From: Saccharophagus degradans 2-40
Lineage (GTDB): Bacteria; Pseudomonadota; Gammaproteobacteria; Pseudomonadales; Cellvibrionaceae
Assembly: GCF_000013665.1 (NCBI RefSeq)
Contig: NC_007912.1
Span: 3,403,501-3,467,500, forward strand
Direction: 5' to 3'
DNA: 64,000 bases
Below, one piece after another: positions 22,734 to 30,890 of this stretch (positions are counted from its first letter, which is position 1; the number at the start of each line of letters is the position of its first letter). The notes under the pieces are model-generated. The model did no database searches, had not been told where the DNA came from, and saw only the letters and a program-made list of their open reading frames with translations. The position numbers were made by a program, and so were the translations under genes.

Positions 22734-23483
22734 ATGTCTGACGAGCAAACCACACACTTCGGTTACGAAAAAGTAGATGTTAAAGACAAAGCTAGACGCG
22801 TTGCCGGCGTATTCCACTCTGTGGCAGCTAAGTACGACATTATGAACGATGTCATGTCCGGCGGAATTCACCGCATTTGGAAACAGTTCACCATTGAGCT
22901 GTCTGGCGTACGCTCTGGGCACAAAGTATTAGATATTGCCGGCGGCACTGGCGACCTTACTAAAAAATTCTCCCGCATTGTAGGCCCAACCGGCCAAGTA
23001 GTGTTGGCAGATATTAATGAATCCATGCTCAATGTCGGCCGAGATAAGCTTATAGACAGCGGCGTTGCCGGCAACGTGGTGTACACCCAGGCCGATGCAC
23101 AATACCTTCCCTTCCCAGACAATACTTTTGATTGCATAACGATTGCATTCGGCTTGCGTAATGTTACCGATAAAGACTTGGCAATTGCGTCCATGTTGCG
23201 CGTGCTAAAACCCGGTGGGCGCTTATTGATACTAGAGTTCACCAAACCACAAAATGCATTGGTAGAAAAAGCGTACGACTTTTACTCATTTAAAATTTTG
23301 CCCACCATGGGACAAATAATTGCCCAAGATGCAGACAGCTACCGCTATTTAGCAGAAAGTATTCGCATGCACCCAGACCAAGAAACGCTAAAAGGAATGA
23401 TGGATGCAGCTGGTTTCGCACAGACCAAATACCACAACATGACAGGCGGCATAGTAGCGTTACACACCGGAATTAAACCTTAA
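22734..23483 (+). CDS. ubiE: Ubiquinone/menaquinone C-methyltransferase
   Basis: SAM-dependent C-methylation of the quinone ring in ubiquinone (and, where present, menaquinone) synthesis. The 249-residue protein has the SAM motif [11 protein letters not shown] at 65-75, FGLRNVTD in the middle and the C-terminal GGIVALHTG typical of UbiE. It heads the ubiE-ubiJ-ubiB operon, with 33 bp to ubiJ. Confidence 0.98.
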   Translation: MSDEQTTHFGYEKVDVKDKARRVAGVFHSVAAKYDIMNDVMSGGIHRIWKQFTIELSGVRSGHKVLDIAGGTGDLTKKFSRIVGPTGQVVLADINESMLNVGRDKLIDSGVAGNVVYTQADAQYLPFPDNTFDCITIAFGLRNVTDKDLAIASMLRVLKPGGRLLILEFTKPQNALVEKAYDFYSFKILPTMGQIIAQDADSYRYLAESIRMHPDQETLKGMMDAAGFAQTKYHNMTGGIVALHTGIKP

Positions 23484-23516
23484 AGCAGCAACGAAAACAC
23501 ATACAACGAGCGCACT

Positions 23517-24176
23517 ATGAACCAACAGCCAGATGGAAACACCGTAACGCCCACTCCACTCGCTAGCGCTCTGGCTATGACGATAGAGCTAGCTATCAAC
23601 AAAGCGTTAACAGCCGACCCTGCCACCCGAATAAAGCTCAATGCGCTAAACGGTAGAACTCTTCAAATAAACTGCAACCAACCTACACTTAAATTACAAT
23701 TTTTGTTTTGTGAAAACCAAGTACTGGTAAACGGCAACCCCCTGGACGACGCAGATGCACAAGTCAGAGGCAGCGCAGAGGCATTTTTACGCGCCGCCAC
23801 ACAGCAAAATAATCACACGCTGGCCGATACAGGGTTAACTGTACAGGGTAATGCCAACCTACTTACCCATGTTCAAGAAATTGCAAAAAACATAGATATA
23901 GACTGGGAAGACCTGCTCGCCCCTATTGCGCCCCCCGCACTAACTCATATAGCCGCTACGGGCATTCGTGCGCTAACAAGCTGGGCAAAAGAAACCAAAA
24001 ACTTTATAGAAGAAAACGCAGCCAATGTGCTTACTGATGAGCTACGCGCAATACCTGCGCAGCAGGAGCTAAATATCTTTTATGACGATGTGGACAATGT
24101 CGCAGCCAGAGCACAGCGCCTAGAAGCTAAGCTAAACGCGTATTTTGCGCAAAAAAACAACATTAAAAACAACTAA
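23517..24176 (+). CDS. ubiJ: Ubiquinone biosynthesis accessory factor UbiJ (SCP2 domain)
   Basis: Lipid-binding protein of the aerobic Ubi metabolon, which it helps to hold together with UbiK. The N-terminal SCP2-like domain (about 35-120) is followed by a helical tail (about 140-210), as in the family; total 219 residues. Identification rests on that pattern and on its invariable position between ubiE and ubiB. Confidence 0.9.
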   Translation: MNQQPDGNTVTPTPLASALAMTIELAINKALTADPATRIKLNALNGRTLQINCNQPTLKLQFLFCENQVLVNGNPLDDADAQVRGSAEAFLRAATQQNNHTLADTGLTVQGNANLLTHVQEIAKNIDIDWEDLLAPIAPPALTHIAATGIRALTSWAKETKNFIEENAANVLTDELRAIPAQQELNIFYDDVDNVAARAQRLEAKLNAYFAQKNNIKNN

Positions 24177-24194
24177 CCAAACGGAAACAGTTAA

Positions 24195-25799
24195 GTGCGC
24201 AGACTTGCTCGACTTACCCGCATTATTCATACATTTTGCCGCTACCGCTTAGACGCCTTACTGAAAGACGTAGAGGTAAAGTCGCGCTACAAATTATTAC
24301 TCTTTCCCTTCTGGTTTTACCCCAAGCCCGATATAAGCCGCGGTCGTGCGCTGCGCAACAGTCTCGAAGAACTTGGGCCAATTTTTATAAAGTTTGGTCA
24401 GTTACTGTCTACCCGCCCCGACCTTATTCCCGATGACATCATCGAAGAACTTAACTACCTGCAAGATAGAGTCGCTCCATTTAGCAATGAAGAATTTAAA
24501 CGTATTGTTGAACAGGCGCTTGGCAATAACACTAACGCTCTGTTTAAAGAGTTTTCTGAAAAACCATTAGCATCAGCCTCTGTTGCACAGGTACACACTG
24601 CTACGCTGCACACAGGTGAAGATGTTGTCGTAAAAGTGGTGCGCCCCAATATAGAAAAGATAATCCAAAAAGATGTTGCTCTACTGGAGCTGTTAGCGCG
24701 CACCATCGAAAAGCTAAGCCCAGAAGGCCGCAGATTTAAATTAAGCGAAGTAGTGGCAGATTATAAAGACACTATTTTTGACGAGCTGGATTTAAAACGC
24801 GAGGCAGCCAACGCAAGCCAGTTGCGCCGCAACTTTGAAGGCTCGCCCCTGTTGTATGTTCCCGCCGTGCACTGGCAATACTGCACAAACAAAGTAATGG
24901 TAATGGAAAGGATTTACGGCATTCCTGTTACCGATATGGAAAAAATTAACGCACAGAGTACAAATTTAAAACTGCTTGCAGAACGCGGAGTAGAAGTATT
25001 TTTTAAGCAGGTTTTTGAACACAACTTTTTTCATGCAGACATGCACCCCGGCAACGTTTTTGTGTCGCCAGCCAACCCGCAAAACCCAAGTTATATGGCT
25101 GTGGATATGGCCATTATTGGCTCACTCACAAAAGAAGATCAGTACTACCTTGCGCGCAACTTACTCGCCATGTTCCGCAGAGATTACCGCCAAGTAGCAG
25201 AGCTGCATGTAATGAGTGGCTGGGTACCGGCGAATACGTCTATAAGTGGTTTTGAATCGGCAATACGTACCGTGTGTGAGCCTATTTTTGAACGCCCACT
25301 TAAAGATATATCCTTTGGTGAATCGCTGGTAAATTTATTTAGAACCGCTCGACGCTACAATATGCCAGTACAACCACAACTGGTACTGCTGCAAAAAACC
25401 CTGTTAAACATAGAAGGGCTAGGTCGACAGCTCTACCCAGACTTAAACCTGTGGGATACGGCACACCCATACTTAGAAAAATGGCTAAAAGAGCGCTACC
25501 AAGTTAAAACGCTTTTCAACAACTTAAAATACCATGCACCAGAATGGCTAGAAAAATTCCCAGAAGTGCCCCACTTGGTATTCAACGCTTTAGAAAAGCT
25601 GAACAACCAGCCAGCTAACGAGCATAAGCAGCAAATAAGCTCCGCAACACAACGCACAAACAAAGCCCTAACCTGGCTTGGCTATGGCACCCTAATGGCG
25701 GGCCTAGCAATTACTCTGGCGACGTATACCGCAATCCCACAATCGGCCATTGTGCTTATTGCTGCTGGCGCCACCTTGTTAGCTGTAACCAAACGATAA
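24195..25799 (+). CDS. ubiB: Ubiquinone biosynthesis kinase-like protein UbiB (ABC1/ADCK family)
   Basis: Atypical protein-kinase-like ATPase needed for ubiquinone synthesis at the inner membrane. GTG start, 534 residues. The KxGQ motif KFGQ is at 66-69, the Ala-rich loop ASASVAQVH at 126-134, Lys147 in VVKVVRP, the catalytic loop HADMHPGN with Asp282, and two C-terminal membrane helices span about 492-531. The metal-binding Asp304 is followed by Met-Ala rather than the Cys-Gly or Phe-Gly usual in the family (see findings). Last gene of the operon. Confidence 0.96.
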   Translation: MRRLARLTRIIHTFCRYRLDALLKDVEVKSRYKLLLFPFWFYPKPDISRGRALRNSLEELGPIFIKFGQLLSTRPDLIPDDIIEELNYLQDRVAPFSNEEFKRIVEQALGNNTNALFKEFSEKPLASASVAQVHTATLHTGEDVVVKVVRPNIEKIIQKDVALLELLARTIEKLSPEGRRFKLSEVVADYKDTIFDELDLKREAANASQLRRNFEGSPLLYVPAVHWQYCTNKVMVMERIYGIPVTDMEKINAQSTNLKLLAERGVEVFFKQVFEHNFFHADMHPGNVFVSPANPQNPSYMAVDMAIIGSLTKEDQYYLARNLLAMFRRDYRQVAELHVMSGWVPANTSISGFESAIRTVCEPIFERPLKDISFGESLVNLFRTARRYNMPVQPQLVLLQKTLLNIEGLGRQLYPDLNLWDTAHPYLEKWLKERYQVKTLFNNLKYHAPEWLEKFPEVPHLVFNALEKLNNQPANEHKQQISSATQRTNKALTWLGYGTLMAGLAITLATYTAIPQSAIVLIAAGATLLAVTKR

Positions 25800-25807
25800 T
25801 GTGTGCG

Positions 25808-25829
25808 ATTGGACGGAGTACGCCGTCCA
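25808..25829. terminator. Hairpin between convergent ubiB and mipA-like genes
   Basis: Perfect eight-base stem TTGGACGG/CCGTCCAA with a six-base loop, in a gap of 36 bp. There is no clear T-run on either side, so terminator activity is plausible but unproven. Confidence 0.45.
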
Positions 25830-25835
25830 ACCCAC

Positions 25836-26633
25836 TTAATTTCGCTTATAAAAAACCCACGCCACACCAGCAGATATTACCCAGTGATTTGTTGTTTCCA
25901 TTAATGGGCTACCTTCAAATACAACGCCCTCTAAATTGTCGTAACGAATACTTGTACCGTAAATAATGTTGCCGTACCTCGCTTTGGCTCCAACCTTTAC
26001 AAACGCGCCACTGTAACCGGCAGTTGCGGCATAGGCTGGCCTTTCTACCGTAGCAAATGCATCTTCAACACTGTAATAATAACGGTGGTATTTTTCTGAG
26101 GCGTAAATTACGCCTACATCCGCCTTTGCGTCCCACTCACCGTAAAACTTTGGCCACTGATAGGTAAGTTTGGGGGCAAAGTTATAACCTATATACTCAA
26201 CTTTAGACGTATCTATTGCCACCACACCGCGCAACGGCAGTCGAGCCGCCCAACCTGTGTGGAAATTTTTACCGGTTATGTTGATATTAAACGAAGGCCC
26301 AATTTGCGCTGCGCTCGCAAGCTCCGGCATACCGGCTCGTAAACGGTTATCGTGGCTATCGCCATTAAGCGCTAAATCTGCACTTAAATTAAATTCAAAA
26401 CGATCGGAAGCGTATATTTCGCCCTCCACACCTTTGCGATCTATTTTAAGAAAATCACCGTGATACTTAACAAATGGAAAAGGTAAAAATTGTATTTGTG
26501 TTTCTTTCGAACCGCGGTAGTCGTGAATATATTGCCCACCGAGACCAATACCTAATTCCATTTCTCCATCAAACACTGCACTCGCATTGACTGCATAGCA
26601 CAATGCCAACGCACCTATCCAATAACGCTTCAC
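25836..26633 (-). CDS. MipA/OmpV family outer-membrane protein
   Basis: A 265-residue beta-barrel-type protein. Signal peptide with cleavage after NASA, then the family hallmark GLGGQYIHDYRGS near the N-terminus, alternating amphipathic strands and a terminal strand ending AGVAWVFYKRN. Starts at GTG with a GAGG site nine bases away. The family is named for a scaffold of MltA and PBP1B in E. coli, but most members are uncharacterised barrels. It is flanked by a hairpin and by the pnp terminator, so it is probably monocistronic. Confidence 0.88.
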   Translation of the reverse strand: MKRYWIGALALCYAVNASAVFDGEMELGIGLGGQYIHDYRGSKETQIQFLPFPFVKYHGDFLKIDRKGVEGEIYASDRFEFNLSADLALNGDSHDNRLRAGMPELASAAQIGPSFNINITGKNFHTGWAARLPLRGVVAIDTSKVEYIGYNFAPKLTYQWPKFYGEWDAKADVGVIYASEKYHRYYYSVEDAFATVERPAYAATAGYSGAFVKVGAKARYGNIIYGTSIRYDNLEGVVFEGSPLMETTNHWVISAGVAWVFYKRN

Positions 26634-26659
26634 CTAGCTTGCCCTCAAATTCCAAACAT

Positions 26660-26702
26660 AAAAAAACCCGCTTGCTTATTCATAACGAATCGCGCAGCGG
26701 GT
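26660..26702 (-). terminator. Intrinsic terminator downstream of pnp
   Basis: ACCCGCT (26666-26672) pairs with AGCGGGT (26696-26702) across a 23-base loop that can pair further. On the minus strand a run of seven T follows the stem. Confidence 0.75.
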
Positions 26703-26723
26703 TTTGTTAACAGGTTAAGGCGA

Positions 26724-28856
26724 TTACTCTTCGCCTTCTCCTGCTGGAGCTTCTGCAGTTTCTGCTTCTGGAGCAGGCAGTAACTCTTTGATGGATAGCT
26801 TAATACGACCGCGCTGGTCAATATCCATACACTTCACTTCAATGTCTTGACCTTCTTTCAAGTAGTCAGAAACATTTTGTACTCGCTCGTGAGCGATTTG
26901 TGAAATGTGCACCAAACCATCTTTACCAGGCAAGAAGTTAACAAACGCACCGAAATCAACGATACGTACAACTTTACCTTGGTATACAGCACCAATCTCT
27001 GCTTCTGCAGTAATCTCTTCAATACGCGCGATAGCAGCTTGCATACCGTCACCATCGTCGGCGTAGATTTTGATTGTGCCGTTATCGTCGATATCGATAG
27101 ATGCGCCAGTCTCTTCAGTAATAGAACGGATAGTTGCACCGCCTTTACCAATGATGTCACGAATCTTGTCTGGATCGATTTTCATGGTGTGGAATTGCGG
27201 CGCGTTCTCAGACAACTCTTTACGTGGAGAAGCGATAACACGGTTCATTTCCGCAAGAATGTGTAAACGCGCGTCCATGGCCTGCCCTAAAGCAATTTCC
27301 ATGATCTCTTCAGTGATACCTTCAATTTTGATATCCATCTGTAGAGCGGTAACACCATCGGCAGTACCGGCAACTTTAAAGTCCATATCGCCTAGGTGAT
27401 CTTCATCACCCAAAATGTCGGTAAGAACAGCAAAGCCGTTGTCTTCTTTAACCAAGCCCATTGCAATACCAGCAACAGGTGCTTTCAGAGGTACACCAGC
27501 ATCCATCAACGCCAAGCTCGCACCACATACAGAGGCCATAGAGCTAGAACCGTTAGATTCAGTGATTTCACTTACTACACGCATGGTGTAAGGGAAATCT
27601 TCTTCTTTTGGTAAAACTGCGCCAATACCGCGACGTGCCAAACGGCCGTGACCAATTTCGCGACGACCTGTAGCCCCCATACGACCACACTCACCTACAG
27701 AGTAAGGAGGGAAGTTGTAGTGCAACATAAACGGATCTTTACGCTCGCCTTCTAATGCATCAATAATTTGTGCATCGCGGGCCGAACCTAAAGTAGAAAC
27801 AACCAAAGCCTGAGTTTCACCACGGGTAAACAGTGCAGAACCATGAACCTTAGGTAAAACACCCACTTCTACGTGTAGTGGACGTACAGTCTTACTGTCG
27901 CGGCCATCGATACGCGGCTCGCCTGCAACAACACGTGAACGAACAATTTGCTTTTCGATTTTAGCAAACAGGCCTTTAACTTCATCTGCAGATACGCCAG
28001 ATTCTTCGGTAGCCAATTCAGCAACCGCTTGATTGCGCAACTCAGACAAACGATCGTAACGCTTTTGCTTGTCGGTAATGCGGTAAGCAACACCTACAGA
28101 ATCCGCAAAACCGTGCTCAACTTTAGCCTTTAGCTCTGCATTAACTTCTTCTGGCTTCCAATCCCAAACAGGTTTGGCGGCGTCTTTGGCAAGTTCAGCT
28201 ACAGCTTGCACAACAGCTTGCATTTCTTGGTGAGCGTATAGCACTGCACCTAGCATAATATCTTCTGGCAGCTCTTTAGCTTCAGATTCAACCATAAGCA
28301 CTGCATCGGCAGTACCCGCTACAACCATGTCTAGCTCAGACGTTTTTAAAGTTGAGTAAGTTGGGTTTAATAAGTAGCCCGACTCTTGCGTATAACCTAC
28401 ACGCGCGGCACCAATTGGGCCGTTAAATGGAATACCAGAAATAGCGAGAGCAGCAGAGGTACCTATCATGGCAACAATATCTGGATCAACGTCTTTCTCT
28501 GCAGAAATAACAGTACAAACTACCTGCACTTCATTTAGAAAACCGTTTGGAAACAATGGTCTAATCGGACGGTCGATTAAACGAGACGTTAAAGTCTCTT
28601 TCTCTGAAGGGCGCGCTTCGCGCTTGAAAAAACCACCGGGGATTTTACCCGCAGCATATGCTTTTTCTTGATAATGAACAGACAGCGGGAAGAAATCTTG
28701 CCCTGGCTTGGCTTCTTTAGAACCTGTAACAGCAACTAATACTGAAGTTTGGCCCATTGAAGCTAATACTGCACCAGAAGCCTGACGCGCAATGCGACCT
28801 GTTTCTAAAGTTACAGTGTCATTACCATATTGAAATTTTTTAATTACCGGATTCAC
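26724..28856 (-). CDS. pnp: Polynucleotide phosphorylase
   Basis: Phosphorolytic 3'-to-5' exoribonuclease and degradosome component. I set the start at a GTG (product [11 protein letters not shown]..., 710 residues), which has AAGGA eight bases upstream and aligns with E. coli MLNPIVRKFQYG. An ATG 36 bp further upstream would add 12 unconserved residues and bury that ribosome site. Two RNase PH cores are followed by a KH domain ([15 protein letters not shown]) and an S1 domain ([19 protein letters not shown]), with an acidic Ala/Glu tail. It follows rpsO, as in most gammaproteobacteria, and leader hairpins suggest RNase III-type autoregulation. Confidence 0.97.
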   Translation of the reverse strand: MNPVIKKFQYGNDTVTLETGRIARQASGAVLASMGQTSVLVAVTGSKEAKPGQDFFPLSVHYQEKAYAAGKIPGGFFKREARPSEKETLTSRLIDRPIRPLFPNGFLNEVQVVCTVISAEKDVDPDIVAMIGTSAALAISGIPFNGPIGAARVGYTQESGYLLNPTYSTLKTSELDMVVAGTADAVLMVESEAKELPEDIMLGAVLYAHQEMQAVVQAVAELAKDAAKPVWDWKPEEVNAELKAKVEHGFADSVGVAYRITDKQKRYDRLSELRNQAVAELATEESGVSADEVKGLFAKIEKQIVRSRVVAGEPRIDGRDSKTVRPLHVEVGVLPKVHGSALFTRGETQALVVSTLGSARDAQIIDALEGERKDPFMLHYNFPPYSVGECGRMGATGRREIGHGRLARRGIGAVLPKEEDFPYTMRVVSEITESNGSSSMASVCGASLALMDAGVPLKAPVAGIAMGLVKEDNGFAVLTDILGDEDHLGDMDFKVAGTADGVTALQMDIKIEGITEEIMEIALGQAMDARLHILAEMNRVIASPRKELSENAPQFHTMKIDPDKIRDIIGKGGATIRSITEETGASIDIDDNGTIKIYADDGDGMQAAIARIEEITAEAEIGAVYQGKVVRIVDFGAFVNFLPGKDGLVHISQIAHERVQNVSDYLKEGQDIEVKCMDIDQRGRIKLSIKELLPAPEAETAEAPAGEGEE

Positions 28857-28892
28857 TTTTTTATCCTTTTGACTTGGAGTGCCCCATTGCAC

Positions 28893-29042
28893 TCTTTTTA
28901 CCTTTTATTACCAATACATACTAATACGGGTAGCCGCTACAAAGCCTGTGGCAACGCAAATAGCTACCCTCTCCATTCCAGCAACAATTCTTCATACTGA
29001 AACCGAGCTATCACACCCACGTTTTTGGGGAATTCCAAAAAC
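28893..29042 (-). promoter_or_regulatory. pnp leader with two hairpins
   Basis: Two inverted repeats lie between rpsO and pnp. GGGTAGC (28928-28934) pairs with GCTACCC (28963-28969), enclosing a smaller GCC/GGC stem. GTTTTTGG (29021-29028) pairs perfectly with CCAAAAAC (29035-29042). E. coli pnp mRNA carries a long leader stem that RNase III cuts and PNPase then attacks to repress itself. The first hairpin is in the right place for that, but the parallel is inference. Confidence 0.5.
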
Positions 29043-29057
29043 CTAGGAGCAAAAGAC

Positions 29058-29083
29058 GAAAATGCCCGCAACTAGGCGGGCAC
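29058..29083 (-). terminator. Terminator/attenuator after rpsO
   Basis: TGCCCGC/GCGGGCA stem with a six-base loop. The minus-strand tail is TTTTCGTCTTTT, so readthrough into pnp is likely partial, as in E. coli. Confidence 0.7.
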
Positions 29084-29091
29084 TTTGTAGC

Positions 29092-29361
29092 TTAGCGGCG
29101 TAGACCCAAGCGTTGGATCAAGCTCGCATAGCGTTCAACATTTTTGCCTTTCAAGTAATCCAGCAACTTACGACGCTGGTTTACCATACGAATCAAACCA
29201 CGGCGAGAATGGTGATCTTGCTTGTGATCTGAAAAGTGACCTTGCAACTTGTTGATATTAGCAGTGAGAAGAGCAACCTGAACTTCAGGAGAACCAGTAT
29301 CGGTCTCAGCAGTTTGATATTCCTTCACAATGGCAGATTTTTCAGCAGCACTTAGTGCCAT
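29092..29361 (-). CDS. rpsO: 30S ribosomal protein S15
   Basis: Primary 16S rRNA-binding protein of the small-subunit platform. It has the standard 89 residues, with the rRNA-binding signature [18 protein letters not shown] and the end [12 protein letters not shown]. It sits between truB and pnp as usual. The 166-bp leader contains a strong hairpin that might serve autoregulation. Confidence 0.99.
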   Translation of the reverse strand: MALSAAEKSAIVKEYQTAETDTGSPEVQVALLTANINKLQGHFSDHKQDHHSRRGLIRMVNQRRKLLDYLKGKNVERYASLIQRLGLRR

Positions 29362-29473
29362 AACAATAACCTCTATTTACAGTTAATATGCGAAACCGCA
29401 GCTAGCTGCAGCATAATGTGGCCTGTCCGCGCATATTTACAGACAGGTTAGCGGAGAGCTGAACTCTCCTACC

Positions 29474-29504
29474 TTTTGCCTTAGCTCTACGAGCTAAAGC
29501 AAAA
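29474..29504 (-). promoter_or_regulatory. Strong hairpin in the truB-rpsO gap
   Basis: Fourteen-base arms (29474-29487 and 29491-29504) with a single mismatch and a TAC loop. On the coding strand the T-run precedes the stem and none follows it, so it is not a standard leftward terminator. It could be an S15 autoregulatory or RNase processing site. Confidence 0.45.
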
Positions 29505-29527
29505 AATTCTTTAAAATCAATAGCGTA

Positions 29528-30469
29528 CTACGATTGACTCACTAAGCGCTTGGGCGCCACGGTGCCTTCATCGGTGATTTCCGCCACTCCATAGAACTTT
29601 CCGCTGGAGTCAAAGACGCGCACTTTATCACCTTCATCCCCTAAGCGATAGACCCGAGAGTCCATAACCGCCTGCCCTCTAGAGAAGTAGAACGCACTAT
29701 TGTCGTCTAATTCCAAACTTGGGAAATCCGCAACCGCTATATCAGTTGGCAATAAGTGATGATCGAGCACTTCAGCAAGCCTTTCGCCGCGCTCTTGCTC
29801 TAGTTCTTCAATAGTTATCGACTGGTCGATAGTAAAAGGGCCGGCTTGGGTACGGCGTAATTTAGCTACGTGACCGCCAAGCTCTAAATCTGCGCCTATA
29901 TCCGATGCCAAGCTTCGAATGTATGTACCTTTACTGCAAAAGACCCGTACATCGGCCTCAGCTACTGCCCCCGGTCTAAATGCCAGTAATTCGAATTCGT
30001 AAACAGTTACTGGACGTGGCTCTCGCTCCACCTCTATACCCTGACGCGCCAACTTGTATAAAGGCTGGCCGTTGCGCTTAAGCGCAGAATACATAGGGGG
30101 AACCTGATCGATATCGCCAATATAAGCCTTAATAGCTTTGAGCACGTCAGCCTTAGTAAGCTTAGAGGCATCAATGCTTTCCAACACTTCGCCGTCTGAA
30201 TCGGCGGTATCGGTAACCTCGCCAAAGCGAAATGTGCTTACATATTCTTTATCGGAATCGAGCAAAAACTGCGAGAATTTGGTGGCATCGCCAAAACAAA
30301 CCGGTAAAACCCCTGTTGCGAGCGGGTCTAAACTGCCTGTGTGGCCTGCTTTATTTGCGAAAAAAAGGCGTTTAACCCTTTGCAATACGCCGTTGGAGGA
30401 ATCTCCAGCCGGTTTATCTATAACTATTACGCCCGATATTGGGCGACCAGGTCTTTTACGATTACCCAC
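29528..30469 (-). CDS. truB: tRNA pseudouridine-55 synthase
   Basis: Makes the universal pseudouridine 55 in the T-loop of tRNA. The 313-residue product carries the catalytic Asp48 in HTGSLDPLATG, KEYVSTFRFG after it, and the PUA-like C-terminal domain of the TruB family. The start is GTG, overlapping the GAG-type ribosome site at the end of rbfA; three bases separate the genes, indicating coupled translation. Confidence 0.98.
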   Translation of the reverse strand: MGNRKRPGRPISGVIVIDKPAGDSSNGVLQRVKRLFFANKAGHTGSLDPLATGVLPVCFGDATKFSQFLLDSDKEYVSTFRFGEVTDTADSDGEVLESIDASKLTKADVLKAIKAYIGDIDQVPPMYSALKRNGQPLYKLARQGIEVEREPRPVTVYEFELLAFRPGAVAEADVRVFCSKGTYIRSLASDIGADLELGGHVAKLRRTQAGPFTIDQSITIEELEQERGERLAEVLDHHLLPTDIAVADFPSLELDDNSAFYFSRGQAVMDSRVYRLGDEGDKVRVFDSSGKFYGVAEITDEGTVAPKRLVSQS

Positions 30470-30472
30470 TAA

Positions 30473-30859
30473 CTACTCGCCTTCGTCTTCCGAGCGCTGC
30501 TTATCTGCCGCTACAGCTCGATCGATTAAGTTAGATAGATTTTGCCCCTGAACAGCTGTGCGATCGTAAAAGAACGACAACCGAGGTGCTGACCGCATGG
30601 TCAATTCTTTGGCAATAACGTTGCGCAAAAAACCAGCTGCTTTATTTAAAACCTTAACAGCAACTTCGCTTTCACTCTCTTCCTTCGCACCAACCACAGT
30701 AACGTAAACCTTGGCAATGGAAAGGTCGCGAGTAACATCGACGGAATTGATATTCACCAAACCGAGGCGCGGGTCGCGCACTTCGGTTTGAATGACGCGC
30801 GCCAAGCTACGCTGAATAGCATCGGCAATACGGTCTGAACGGAAAAACTCTCGTGGCAT
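30473..30859 (-). CDS. rbfA: Ribosome-binding factor A
   Basis: Late 30S assembly factor with a KH fold that binds near the 5' helix of 16S rRNA and helps cold adaptation. The 128-residue length is normal. RIADAIQRSLARVIQTEVRDPRLG at the N-terminus and the SAPRLSFFYD motif are diagnostic. It lies between infB (31 bp) and truB (3 bp). Confidence 0.98.
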   Translation of the reverse strand: MPREFFRSDRIADAIQRSLARVIQTEVRDPRLGLVNINSVDVTRDLSIAKVYVTVVGAKEESESEVAVKVLNKAAGFLRNVIAKELTMRSAPRLSFFYDRTAVQGQNLSNLIDRAVAADKQRSEDEGE

Positions 30860-30890
30860 TTAGGCCAACCTCTTACAGAGATGCTCGCGA

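Noticed and set aside
28857-28892. Twelve-residue N-terminal extension of PNPase
   Set aside because: The extension covers the ribosome site and does not align with other PNPases; the GTG at 28856 fits better.
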